Source: Plantago ovata
Lineage: Eukaryota; Streptophyta; Magnoliopsida; Lamiales; Plantaginaceae
Assembly: GCA_028274465.1 (NCBI GenBank)
Contig: CM051455.1
Coordinates: 40,751,129 to 40,815,128 of the forward strand
Length of the DNA stretch: 64,000 bases
Direction of reading: 5' to 3'
Under the pieces are notes generated by a model, which worked only from the letters and a program-made list of their open reading frames with translations, searched no databases and was not told the DNA's origin. The position numbers were made by a program, and so were the translations under genes. Positions 1-9,906 of the stretch are shown here, one piece after another. Numbering within the stretch: the stretch's first letter is position 1; each line of letters begins with the position of its first letter.

Positions 1-223
1 TTTTATCAAATTTCATTGTGCAAGCAAGTGGAAGATTAAAATAAGCATTTCATTATATTTGAACAATATATATTGTCTAGTAAATGAAATAAAAGTAGAA
101 AATGGGGAGAGGCCACCTATTTCCATTCTTCTTCATCTTCTTCTCTGTTTTCTCAACTTCCATAGCCACCCCTGTAATTCGAAATCTCCACCACTAATCT
201 CACCTTCCTCACTTGATCACAAA

Positions 224-1773
224 ATGAAGCTCATATCTCCCATACCCATTTTCAAACTCTCTTACTCGGCTTCAAAATTGCTAAAAAGTTCTCATCATCG
301 CTTCTCCTTCTTCACTACCATCACCTCCAGTGGCCAAAACAACCCCAACGGTAAATGTCAACGCGAGGAAGAGACATGCAGTGGCGGACCCGTATCGGTT
401 TTCTGGGATTTCGAGAACTGCAATTTGCCCTCCAGTGTAAGTGCCTCTACAGTCTCTCAGCTCATATCCAATGCTATCAGGGCTATTGGTATCAATGGCC
501 CTCTTCAGATTACCGGCTTTGGAGACATATCCCAGATTCGCAGAACTAAGCAGAAAGATCTCTCCAATACTGGGATTAAGCTCCACCATGTTCCTGCATG
601 TACATTCTGTTCCCTTTTCTCCATATCTTTGGGCTAATTTTGCATTTATGATTGATCAGTTTCTTGATTTAGATGATTATGCATGTACATTCCTTCTGAT
701 TGAACTTTTAAGTTTGTGTATATATTGCATGCCACATTATAGTAATTTGATACAATATATTGACACTTTGGCTTTTGTAAAAGTTGTTATGATGTGAATT
801 ACGCAATAGCAGATTTATGAATAACAAGTTTTCATTACCTAGACTAGAATAGAATACTGATGCGCGCTGCGTGCCTGGACAAAACAAATTGTCATGAATA
901 CGTATAATTTATTGTTGTTGATAAGTGTCGTATTGATACTATCTCAGACTTGTTCTGTATTGTTCTGTATATTCTTGATTAAATGGATCTTTCCTTTATG
1001 CTGCTGAATTTGGTCTTGTGTGTTATTCTGCATGTATCTTGTTCATTTGTAAGTAAGTTATTAGTATATGTAGTAGTATGCTTTAATTTCTGATTTCAGT
1101 GATTTGATTTGCTTCATTGCTTGTATGTGAAAATTAGCACTTAGACATGAAATATGTGTTTCTTTAATAAGGCAGAATGGCATGGCCTTGAGAACTTGTA
1201 TTCACTGCCTTTCTGGTTGGTATTTGTTGCTGAGATACCATTTTCTAATGACTTCGCAATTGTCTAGGTGGAAAGAACAGTGCTGATAGATCTCTTATCG
1301 ACAATCTCATGTCCTGGGTCTCCGAAAACCCTCCTCCAGCACATATTTTATTGATATCTGGTGACGGTGATTTTGCCAAAACATTTCTTCACTTGAGGAT
1401 GAAAAGTTATAATATCTTTCTAGCTTGTAACGACAATGCCTCGGTTGAACTATTCAGTGCAGCGACTATTGTGTGGCGATGGAGTTCTTTGCTCAAGGGG
1501 GACCTTTCGGCAAGCCTTGTCAACCCACCTCCAGATGGCCCTTATAGTTCTTGGTACCGAAATCACAGGGGTTCTCTCAAGGATCCTTTTGCATCAGATT
1601 CTAACGCAAAACAGTGCAGCTCATCTCAAGCATATTTGAAAAGAACAAATGAGTCTTGTCAAGCATCTAAGTCTAATGTAAAAGCTGTGAAAAAGAAAAA
1701 GAAATGTGGAATTCAGTTGGCAGCCACAGGATGCAAGACCTTGTTAACACAGGTTCAAGGCAAGAACTTGTGA
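224..1773 (+). CDS. NYN-domain (MARF1/limkain-b1-like) putative ribonuclease
   Basis: Two exons, 224-599 and 1268-1773, join in phase (1+2) to give 293 residues. The protein carries an NYN/PIN-like nuclease fold: VSVFWDFENCNLP near residue 57 supplies the first conserved acidic pair, and LLISGDGDF near residue 155 supplies the second Asp cluster. The sequence across the splice (GKNSADRSLIDNLMSWV) is typical of plant MARF1/limkain-like NYN proteins. In this family the domain is thought to cleave RNA; activity here is inferred. The first 35 residues are basic and Ser/Phe-rich, like an organelle transit peptide. The frame is open upstream with another ATG at 59; 224 was chosen because the targeting-like segment starts there. 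The tail is Lys-rich and short. No OST-HTH/LOTUS domain is visible, so it is smaller than full MARF1-type proteins. Confidence 0.85.
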
Positions 1774-2676
1774 CATTAGAAAGGAAGCAATGGATTGAAT
1801 TGGGCAAGATTAGACCTTTTGTTTGTTCTCTTTTAGCACATGGTAGCATAGGCTTGGTATAGCTCTTTCTAGCCTCTTTTGTTGTGTTAGACAAGTTTGT
1901 ATTGGCTTATGGGTTCCTATAAACCCCCTAAGTCTCACTTCTATGTTTATATAGTATATTCTGTTAAAAGAAAAAAGAAAAGAAAAAAGATATCAAGTTA
2001 ATGAGGATGATATTGAGATTTGAGATGGGAGAAAAAGGGAGGAAAGAGTCTCTCATGAGAGCAAGATAAACATGTTTTTTGTTCAACAAAATAAAGGTAA
2101 GAGCCGACAGGCTGCCACTGCCAGTCACGAATTGTTTTCACACAAAAATGGTTGTTTCCATTTAGTCGTACGTACTTCTCCTTAGTCGTCAGGCGGAGCC
2201 TTCATTTAAGAACATTCCCGTTCCAATGTGTAAAGTTGGATAAAGTCCCACACCTATTTCACAGATATATATACCTGTTGCTTGGGCCGTTTCTTAGTTT
2301 GTGTAACAATGTCAATTGAGAACTCGTGGACACAATAACTCTATATATAGCACTGTGGCATGCAAAGATCTCTAAAGGAATGATTATGAAGCTCACAGGT
2401 CTTAAATAATGAACCCCATGGCTATATCATTGCAAATATTGTACGGTGCAAACTTTCACAAATCTATTTATTGACATGTGAAGAAATTACAAATGTGGTA
2501 TCATTAATAAGAACTTATATGTTACTATAGTTTTAATTTGTCATGAAGAGAAAGCAATAACATGATATCATAACGAATAAAAAACTCTTGTACATAATGC
2601 GAATGCCATATACAAATGATCAGTGTATTATTTTTATTAATGTCAGTGCACATGTAGAAACACTCAGATCTATCAT
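1774..2676. other. Intergenic, NYN gene to first GUX gene
   Basis: About 900 bp of AT-rich sequence with a purine-rich A/G tract near 1970-1990. It should hold the 3' end of the NYN gene and the promoter of the GUX-like gene. No further exon or transposon end is recognised. Confidence 0.5.
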
Positions 2677-4410
2677 ATGACGGAAAACAAAAGAAGCTTA
2701 CGCTTGAGATTATGTTCTATGTTACCGAAACTCAAACATTTTGCTTTCTGTCTCATCCTTGTCTTAATTTTGCTTATGTTCATCACCTTTAACAACATAT
2801 TTCTAACCATGAAATACAGAAATGATCTGCACGATGAGTTTCAAAACGTGACAATCCGTATCAAAGAAAGCTCAGTGAAGAATCCTGAGTGGTTCGACAT
2901 TGTTGCAAGAGAGTGCATTAATGGTGAAAAAATTAAGATAGGTGTTGTCAACATGGACTCCCTGGGTATGAGTAGTCTTGCAAATGGAAGTCATCAAAAA
3001 GTAGAGATTGTGGATGTCCTCTTCGACCCTGTTGGAGAGAAAATTAAGTGGTCTGATATTAATCCACCATGGTTGGATAGTTTTCCACGGCCTAAATGTC
3101 CAAAAATCCCAATGCCTAGATTTGAGGATTACCAAGATTTGGATGTTGTAGTTGCTAATGTTTCTCATTTTGGTAAATGTGAAGTTGGTGGATTGAGGAA
3201 CGTTTCTAGACTGCAACTGAACTTGATTGTGGCTAACTTACTAGTGATAAGTGGATCGAAGAAAGGTAATCGCCCGTTGTTTGCAGTGTTCATAGACTCT
3301 TGCGAGCCTATGTGGGACATTTTCAGATGTGATGATCTTGTGTTGCATGAAGGCAACTATTGGATCCACAAACCCGATTTGAGAAGACTCGCTCAGAAGA
3401 CGCTCATGCCTATTGGAATTTGCGAGTATGTTCCTCCATTCTCTCGGTTCGGTAAGCTTCTGATTTTCTCTTTTGAAAACCTCCTTGTAGTGCATACTAT
3501 GTTTACTATCCTATGTTTCATGATTGAATTTGTTTCAGGTGATGAACTTTCTTGGAGAAGGAATAGTAACACATCATCAAAGCCAAGAGAGGCTTATGTT
3601 ACTATCCTACATTCCTCAGAAAGCTACGTCTGTGGTGCAATAACTCTGGCCCAAAGCATCATCCGTACCAACTCAACCAAGGACCTCGTCTTGCTTGTTG
3701 ATGAACACATATCAGAAAAGTCTCTGACGGGTCTCCGTGCAGCAGGATGGAAAATCAAGCACATCCAACGTATACGAAGCACGAATGCCAAGAAAAGGGC
3801 ATACAACAGGTGGAACTATACAAAGCTCCGCATTTGGCAACTCAAAGAGTACGACAAAGTCATGTTCATAGACTCCGATTTCATAGTGAAACGGAACATT
3901 GATGATTTCTTCATCTACCCCCAACTTTCAGCTGCTCCAAATTACGAAAAACATATTTTCAACTCGGGTCTGATGCTAGTGGAGCCCTCTATTTGCATGT
4001 TCGACGCCCTAATGAAGAAAAGATTCGATGTGGAGTCGTACAATGGAGGAGACCAAGGATATCTCAACGAGATGTTCATTTGGTGGCATCGCCTTCCAAC
4101 AAAGTCGCATTTTCTCAAGATTTTCACCCGTCGTTTGGATAAACTGCATCAAGTCCCCGATGATGTATATACCATACATTACATGGGGATAAAGCCATGG
4201 AAGTGTCGGGAGCAGTATGACTGCAACTGGGGTTGGCCAAATTTCCGACAATATGCTAGTGACTCGGCTCATGCGGAGTGGTTGGAGGTATTTCGCATGA
4301 TGGATAAGAAGCTACAACAGTTCTGCCCCGTAGCTCTTAACAGAGATACATACTTACCAGATGTTCGACTTGCTCAGGCACTGGAAAACAACAGAACTAC
4401 AAGCTTATAG
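2677..4410 (+). CDS. GUX: GUX-like (PGSIP4/5-type) glucuronosyltransferase, GT8, copy A
   Basis: A Golgi type II membrane enzyme of glycosyltransferase family 8. GUX proteins add glucuronic acid to xylan; the exact substrate of this clade is less certain. Exon 1 is 2677-3451 and exon 2 is 3539-4410, giving 548 residues. An N-terminal hydrophobic anchor (residues about 21-45) is followed by a GUX4/5-type stem region with the motif PMPRFEDYQDLD. The GT8 domain follows, with the metal-binding DSD near residue 370 (MFIDSDFIVKRNIDDFF), FNSGLMLVEPS, NGGDQGYLNEMF and the His motif HYMGIKPW near residue 472. The 87-nt intron 3452-3538 has a clear GTAAGC donor and TTTCAG acceptor but contains no stop and keeps the frame, so the locus reads as one 577-residue ORF if unspliced. 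Splicing is supported by copy B, which has an intron at the identical position and phase. Confidence 0.92.
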   Translation: MTENKRSLRLRLCSMLPKLKHFAFCLILVLILLMFITFNNIFLTMKYRNDLHDEFQNVTIRIKESSVKNPEWFDIVARECINGEKIKIGVVNMDSLGMSSLANGSHQKVEIVDVLFDPVGEKIKWSDINPPWLDSFPRPKCPKIPMPRFEDYQDLDVVVANVSHFGKCEVGGLRNVSRLQLNLIVANLLVISGSKKGNRPLFAVFIDSCEPMWDIFRCDDLVLHEGNYWIHKPDLRRLAQKTLMPIGICEYVPPFSRFGKLLIFSFENLLVVHTMFTILCFMIEFVSGDELSWRRNSNTSSKPREAYVTILHSSESYVCGAITLAQSIIRTNSTKDLVLLVDEHISEKSLTGLRAAGWKIKHIQRIRSTNAKKRAYNRWNYTKLRIWQLKEYDKVMFIDSDFIVKRNIDDFFIYPQLSAAPNYEKHIFNSGLMLVEPSICMFDALMKKRFDVESYNGGDQGYLNEMFIWWHRLPTKSHFLKIFTRRLDKLHQVPDDVYTIHYMGIKPWKCREQYDCNWGWPNFRQYASDSAHAEWLEVFRMMDKKLQQFCPVALNRDTYLPDVRLAQALENNRTTSL

Positions 4411-5889
4411 GACTAGTTTTTTTAATTTTTTTGGACTGTGTTACCTAAAAGGTTATTGGAGCTAAGGACCAAGTCCCTTTTTTTTCCTTCTAATGGACAA
4501 ACATTTTTTTTTTTTTTTTTTTTGTCAAATTGTATCAAGCCTCTTTTAACATGGCTTCAAATAAACTTCTGCTTAGAGCTTTGTTTTAAGCTCTAAAACA
4601 GTGCTTTGTTTTAAGAAGCTCTGTTTCAGAACTTAAAATGAAGCTCTGCTACAGAGCAAGAAAAAATCCATAACAAAATTTCAAAGACAACGCTTGGGGA
4701 TTTGGCCTTAAAATTAGCAATTTAGCACTAATGTCTATATTATGATACAGTGAAAAGCCTCAGAGCCTATTCAATTCCTTGTTATTGGATCTTGTCGTGT
4801 GACGCATTGGCCAAACCACTGGAAAATTGTAACCTGAAATTTATATGCCCCGTAAGCTTCAAATAGAAGCTCTAAGCAGAGCGTCATTTAGAAGCTTTGA
4901 GTAGCTTAGACATTGAATTGGAGATTCTATAGTTAGGGTTAGGGGGATGTTGGGAACTTAGGAACTTAATTGGGAGATAGTATAATTTTAGGCTAGATTT
5001 TTTCTACGCACACATAGTTGTTCTGGCTCTATCATAATTCTTCTCCAGATCAGGAAAAGGACCAAAATCATGGAGAAAAGCCATAACCACACCCGTTTTA
5101 AAAAGTATTTTACAGTACTCAAATTTACGAGACGTACTTAGCTCGACTGGATTTCGAGATGCTTGTTTGATACTCGGCTCTGCCACCCTAGTATAACTGC
5201 TCTACATCTACAAAACTTTATTATAGTTGTACAAAAATTCTGATGCATTTCGCTAGGAAAATTGTACTTCATGTATGTTTTCCTTTTCGAAAACTATAAA
5301 TTATACTTTGGAGGTATTATCATCTCGGTAAAAGTTTAAATTATATGGGATTGAATTTGTGATCCATAGCACGAGAGTCTAAGCATGTTATAGAATGTGC
5401 AGTTTATTTTGACGTGGTACGTAGGCTCTTACATGATTCAAGTGGGTTTACCTAATGTGCAAACAATAACAGTTACGATTTTTTCCAAATAAATTATGAA
5501 AAGGTAATGAGCAGTATATGTCACATGTCAATAACTAAACTGCCTAATTTCACTCATTGTTATTTATTGATATTACTTATAAGAGTATGAGTTCTAAGCC
5601 AATCAGTAACATTTGATTGGAATTTTTCTTCTAATTAGTAACTCATGGTAAATTTGGACCATCATGTGCCTAATGGGTCATAATTTGGATGATCATGTCA
5701 AATAATCTAGGTAAAAACGTTGGAAGCATGTGTCTTGTTTTCAACATTTATTAGGGATGTTATAAATCTCTTGCAAGGTAAATGGAAAATACAGTGATAT
5801 AAAGAATCAAACTGGTGAGATAGAAAAATTAAATAAAATGCGTTCTGAAGCAAAAAATTTATTTTAGTTGTTCGCTTAGAAGTGAATAA
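4411..5889. other. Intergenic between the two GUX genes
   Basis: A 1.5 kb AT-rich spacer with a T tract at about 4503-4523, an imperfect inverted repeat (separate entry) and otherwise featureless sequence that must include the promoter of copy B. Confidence 0.5.
4550..4920. repeat. Imperfect inverted repeat, possible decayed MITE
   Basis: The left arm has CTGCTTAGAGCTT near 4570 and the right arm has its reverse complement near 4870, each next to a CTTCAAATA-type segment. Many short AGCTCT/AGAGCT palindromes lie between. No clear target duplication was found, so the element call is tentative. Confidence 0.4.
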
Positions 5890-7970
5890 ATGGCTTCCAC
5901 TTCACGGCCAAAGCAATTCCCTTTCCCCTTCATCTTCCTCTGGTTTGTACTTCTTTTTCTTACCATGATAAACTATTTACATCTCTCTGTCAACTACACG
6001 CGCCAAATCCATGCCGAATTTCAAGACTTAACAGTAAACCTTACCCCCGTGAGAAAGTCTGCAGAGTGGTTTGATGTTATCACAAACGAGATCAAACATG
6101 AGACAATCAAGATAGCGTTCGTGAACATTGACGAAGCCATGGACTTGATCATGGATGAAATTCATCCCAATACCGAAAAGATCAAGGTAAATTTTGACCA
6201 CGTTGATGAAAATATTAAATGGTCCGATTTATATCCTGAGCGGATCGATGAATTTGGGAAAATGGAACCTAAATGCCCTCATATTCCCATGCCAAGATTT
6301 GAAGATTACCAAGATTTGGATTTGGTGGTTGCTAGGGTCTCTAATGATATAGATTGTGATGTTGCTGGCACGAAGGACATTTTTAGGTTGCAAATAAATT
6401 TGATCGTGTCCAATTTGGTTGTTAGAAGTCGAAAGAAGGAAAACAAACCACTGTTTGTTGTGTTTATTGGCTCTTGTGGACCTATGTGGGAGATCTTTAG
6501 ATGTGATGATCTTTTGTGGAGTGATGGGAATTATTCGGTTTACAAACCTGATTTGAAAAGGATCAAGCAAAAGGTGCTCATGCCAGTGGGATCATGCCAA
6601 TTTGCTCCTCCATATTCTCAATTTGGTGAGTTTTCAACTTTTCATAATGCATATGTATTTTATCCATTTCATAACTTTTCTTAATTTTGTGAGTGATTTG
6701 CCAAACTACATGCATACGGTGTGTTTGTATGTCAAGTGCATCCAATGAGGTCTAGCTCAATTGGTTAGACTGAGGTGTCATGACACTAGAGGTCATAGGT
6801 TCAATTCTCGTCAAGCGCGAGATTATTTATAGTTTATTATTAACTTTGTAAAATGCTACTTATGAAATTGTAATGGTTCGATTATTAAAAAAATGTCAGG
6901 TGTAACCAATAGTCTACCTTCTAATATAATTTGTAGGATAGAGTTCATATTATGGACCTACATATTATATAAGAGGGTGTATCAGTAATCGTGCCCATAA
7001 ACTCTAATGAACAAGAGGGGAGTATATGGTTAATTAAAAATCACAATAGTATATGACTAAGCATCAATTTTACTAGTAAGCATTCATGTTTAACTCATTT
7101 GTCATTCTTAAAATGATTTTATGACACATTACCCATCCAGGCGAAGAACTAGATACAATAGGGCAAACTACCACACATAGGCTGATTGGCAACGAAATAA
7201 CACAACCAAGAGAGGCTTATGTGACAATCCTACACTCTTCTGAGGACTACATTTGTGGTGCAATTGCTCTCGCCCAAAGCATCATACAATCAAACTCGAC
7301 GAAAGACCTCGTCCTCCTAGCTGACGACAACATATCATCAAGGTCCCTTGAGGGTCTCCGCTTATCAGGATGGAAGATCAAACAAATCCAACGAATTCGG
7401 AGTCCTTTCTCAACATCCGGATCATACAACGAGTGGAATTACAGCAAACTCAGGATATGGCAACTTTACGAGTATGAAAAAGTCATGTTCATAGACTCCG
7501 ACCTCATAGTCAAGCGTAACATGGACAACTTTTTCAACTATCCCCAACTCACTGCTTCAGGCAATTACCAAAAACATCTTTTTAACTCGGGAATGATGTT
7601 AATCGAGCCGTCTAAGTGCACATTCAAGGCCTTAATGAAAAAAAGGTTCATCGTGGGGTCATACAATGGAGGTGACCAAGGTTTTCTTAATGAGATGTTT
7701 GTATGGTGGCACCGGGTACCAGCTAGACTGAACTATCTCAAGGTTTTTGTGGATCCGAGGGATCATGTACATCAAATACCAGACGATGTTTATGCGATTC
7801 ATTACACCGGATTGAAGCCATGGAAGTGCAAAAAGGTGAGTGATTGTAATTGGGATGATGTGGAGTTCCATAGGTATGCTAGTAACTCGGCTCATAAGAG
7901 ATGGTGGACTGTTTATAACACCATGCCTATCAATCTTAGACAATATTGCTCATTGAATGTTTCTAGTTAG
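5890..7970 (+). CDS. GUX: GUX-like (PGSIP4/5-type) glucuronosyltransferase, GT8, copy B
   Basis: Tandem paralogue of the upstream gene, same strand and architecture. Exon 1 is 5890-6625 and exon 2 is 7141-7970, in phase 1, giving 521 residues. It has a short cytosolic tail, a membrane anchor at about residues 10-30, the clade-specific PMPRFEDYQDLDLVVA segment, then the GT8 domain with DSD near residue 364 (MFIDSDLIVKRNMDNFF), LFNSGMMLIEPS, YNGGDQGFLNEMF and HYTGLKPWKC. All catalytic motifs are intact. The 515-bp intron carries a SINE, whereas copy A's intron is 87 bp. The GT8 half is more conserved between the copies than the N-terminal stem, which suggests both are active but diverging. The predicted role is glucuronic acid transfer to a cell-wall polysaccharide in the Golgi. 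Confidence 0.92.
6742..6888 (+). mobile_element. tRNA-derived SINE in the GUX-B intron
   Basis: The 5' part resembles a tRNA gene with pol III boxes: TAGCTCAATTGG as box A and GGTTCAATTCTC as box B, about 40 bp apart. A tRNA-unrelated body follows and ends in ATTATT plus a short A run. An imperfect duplication flanks it (ATGTCAAGTG before, ATGTCAGGTG after). A near-identical second copy lies at 24372. It is not a tRNA gene because no complete cloverleaf follows box B. Confidence 0.85.
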
Positions 7971-8134
7971 ACTAACAATGCTTGTCATTGCATTTCTTTT
8001 CTTTTTTTTTTTTTTTTTTTGAACAAGTGAGCCTTTTTAGTTTTTATTCCATGCATTCAATGACAATACATAAACTCAATTCCGACCAAAATAGACGGCA
8101 TAAGTAACAACTACACACATGACACAACCTAACT

Positions 8135-8240
8135 ACAAATTGCTTCCAATTTAGTTATTCTCATGCACATAAATAGATCTACAAATCGCTTCCAATTTGA
8201 AAAGATCACAAATCGCTTCCAATTTAATTATTCTCATGCA
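8135..8240. repeat. Short direct repeats
   Basis: Three copies of ACAAATYGCTTCCAATTT spaced about 32-50 bp; the outer two are followed by AGTTATTCTCATGCAC-like sequence. Probably local slippage or remnants of one larger repeat. Confidence 0.6.
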
Positions 8241-8613
8241 CCTTCCGAATGTTCTCACAATAACTTCATGGAGTATTGTACAAAAAATCAACAGTCTTAG
8301 CCTAAAAGATGTACATTTTCCTTTCATGCTAAACAACATGGATACATGCATTATGTGATTAGCGGCTTACAGAACATGCTTCTTGCTAATTATCCTTTCA
8401 CCTGTCGCTAAATGTAGTCGATTTAATCACACCTTTTTGCTGCTTTCCACCATAATCTTGTTGATATCTCCTAATCCTTCTTTCTCCAACATATGTCACA
8501 CACATAGAACCTTTCCTTTTCAGAACATGCTTCGACGTATTTCAGTATCAAGAGTCCATACATATTAAACCTTCATTTTCCAAATATAATAAGGTTTAAA
8601 CACTCACGGTGTA

Positions 8614-8723
8614 AATTCTTAAACAAATCATCTAGACCCAAATACCATCAGGCATTCAGATCAGACCCACGAAAACAAACCAAACCAACTAAGCAACTCA
8701 TTCAGATTTAATTTTAAATTGTA
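8614..8723 (+). repeat. Diverged duplicate of the F-box upstream segment
   Basis: Shares, in order, AAACAAATCA, ACCATCAG, ACAAACCAA and a TTAAAATTGTA-like end with 9644-9785. It is a direct, diverged duplication separated by about 1 kb. Confidence 0.6.
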
Positions 8724-9315
8724 TAAGCACTAAGAACATCACACTATCGGTGAACCGTTTTTGGGGCGTGAACCAATTGTTTTTGGTTTTTTGCTCTTAG
8801 CACTGATCCAATACTGGGTCATACTACCAAGCAAAATCCCAACTCATTGTTTGGGTTGAGTTGTGAGCAAAAGATCAACCCAAATTAGTCTAAGTGGGAC
8901 AAGTGTTCTACTCCAAATATCCTTTTATTATTTATTATTTTGTCATTTTTTTTATTTTTAATAATAATCTTCTTTCGGTCCGTTTTAAATTCAACACTTT
9001 AGTTTGTTGAACTTTTACATCTATGTTGCATAAAAAAAATGTTATGGGAGAATAATCATTATATTTTTTTTGTGAAGGAATAACGAATCGCTAAAAAAAA
9101 TAATTGGTTATTTAGTGAAGTTAATATTAAATGAGTGTGTTATGTCAAATTGTATTCCCAAACTAAGGAGAAGTATAATCAATTAGTATTTCATAAAAAA
9201 CCTAGTAGCGCACACATCTCTATCATTCAGACCTATCTCTTTGCATTTGATTAAAACCTTCACTCTCAACCACTAGGTGTTTTCCTCGAAACATGTTTTA
9301 AAGTAGCAGAACACC

Positions 9316-9341
9316 ATATATATATATATATATATATATAT
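9316..9341. repeat. (AT)n microsatellite
   Basis: Twenty-six bases of uninterrupted AT dinucleotide repeat. Confidence 0.95.
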
Positions 9342-9643
9342 GAAGATTGTTACGAATGAAGGACAAGGCGTGGAGGTTTATGCATTTGTTGCTCCTTGCA
9401 AGAGATGTGTGAAGCTAAGTTCTCGAATGTGGCTAAAGACGTAGAGTGAATAAGAAGAATAACCAATTAGTAAATATCAATTTTAATGCAAATTTGTAAT
9501 TCAACATGCGAGCTATTTTTCTATCCAAAATTTTGTGCAAATTTTTTATTTCATGCTCGTACTATTTTTTTTCTTGAGAATTTGGTGCAGATACCAATTC
9601 TATACCTCTATTTTGTTAATATGAAGGTTTCTTTTAAAAAAAA

Positions 9644-9785
9644 AATTCATAAACAAATCAACTGGGCCCAAAGACCATCAGACATCGAGAGCCGCCCACC
9701 CACCAAGACAAACCAATTAACCAAACAGTTACTTCAAAAAAAAAAATTAACCAAACAGTTAAGCTCATTAGAATTTAAAATTGTA
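9644..9785 (+). repeat. Promoter-proximal copy of the duplicated segment
   Basis: Partner of 8614-8723, directly upstream of the F-box gene's first exon. It contains an internal duplication of TTAACCAAACAGTTA-like sequence around an A tract. Confidence 0.6.
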
Positions 9786-9906
9786 GACTAAACCGCACAC
9801 ACCGAGTCAGACATACGTATCCTCATTTCATTCTGAACTAGGGTTTAATTGGGGTTTCACAGTTGTTCTCCTCGAATATTCATCGCTTCAATTCTGCTCG
9901 AAATCA

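Larger units (their letters stand above)
7971..9906. other. Intergenic, GUX-B to F-box gene
   Basis: AT-rich sequence with a T tract near 8005-8022, short direct repeats at 8135-8240, an AT microsatellite at 9316-9341 and a duplicated ~110-140 bp segment (8614-8723 and 9644-9785). The 3' end should be the F-box promoter and leader. No gene is seen. Confidence 0.5.

Noticed and set aside
2677..4410. Single uninterrupted 577-residue GUX-A protein
   Set aside because: The 29-residue hydrophobic insert is bounded by GTAAGC and TTTCAG, breaks a conserved region and is absent from copy B, so it is an intron.
6746..6825. Possible tRNA gene with A and B boxes
   Set aside because: No complete acceptor stem or cloverleaf, and the same sequence with the same non-tRNA tail recurs at 24372; it is a SINE.
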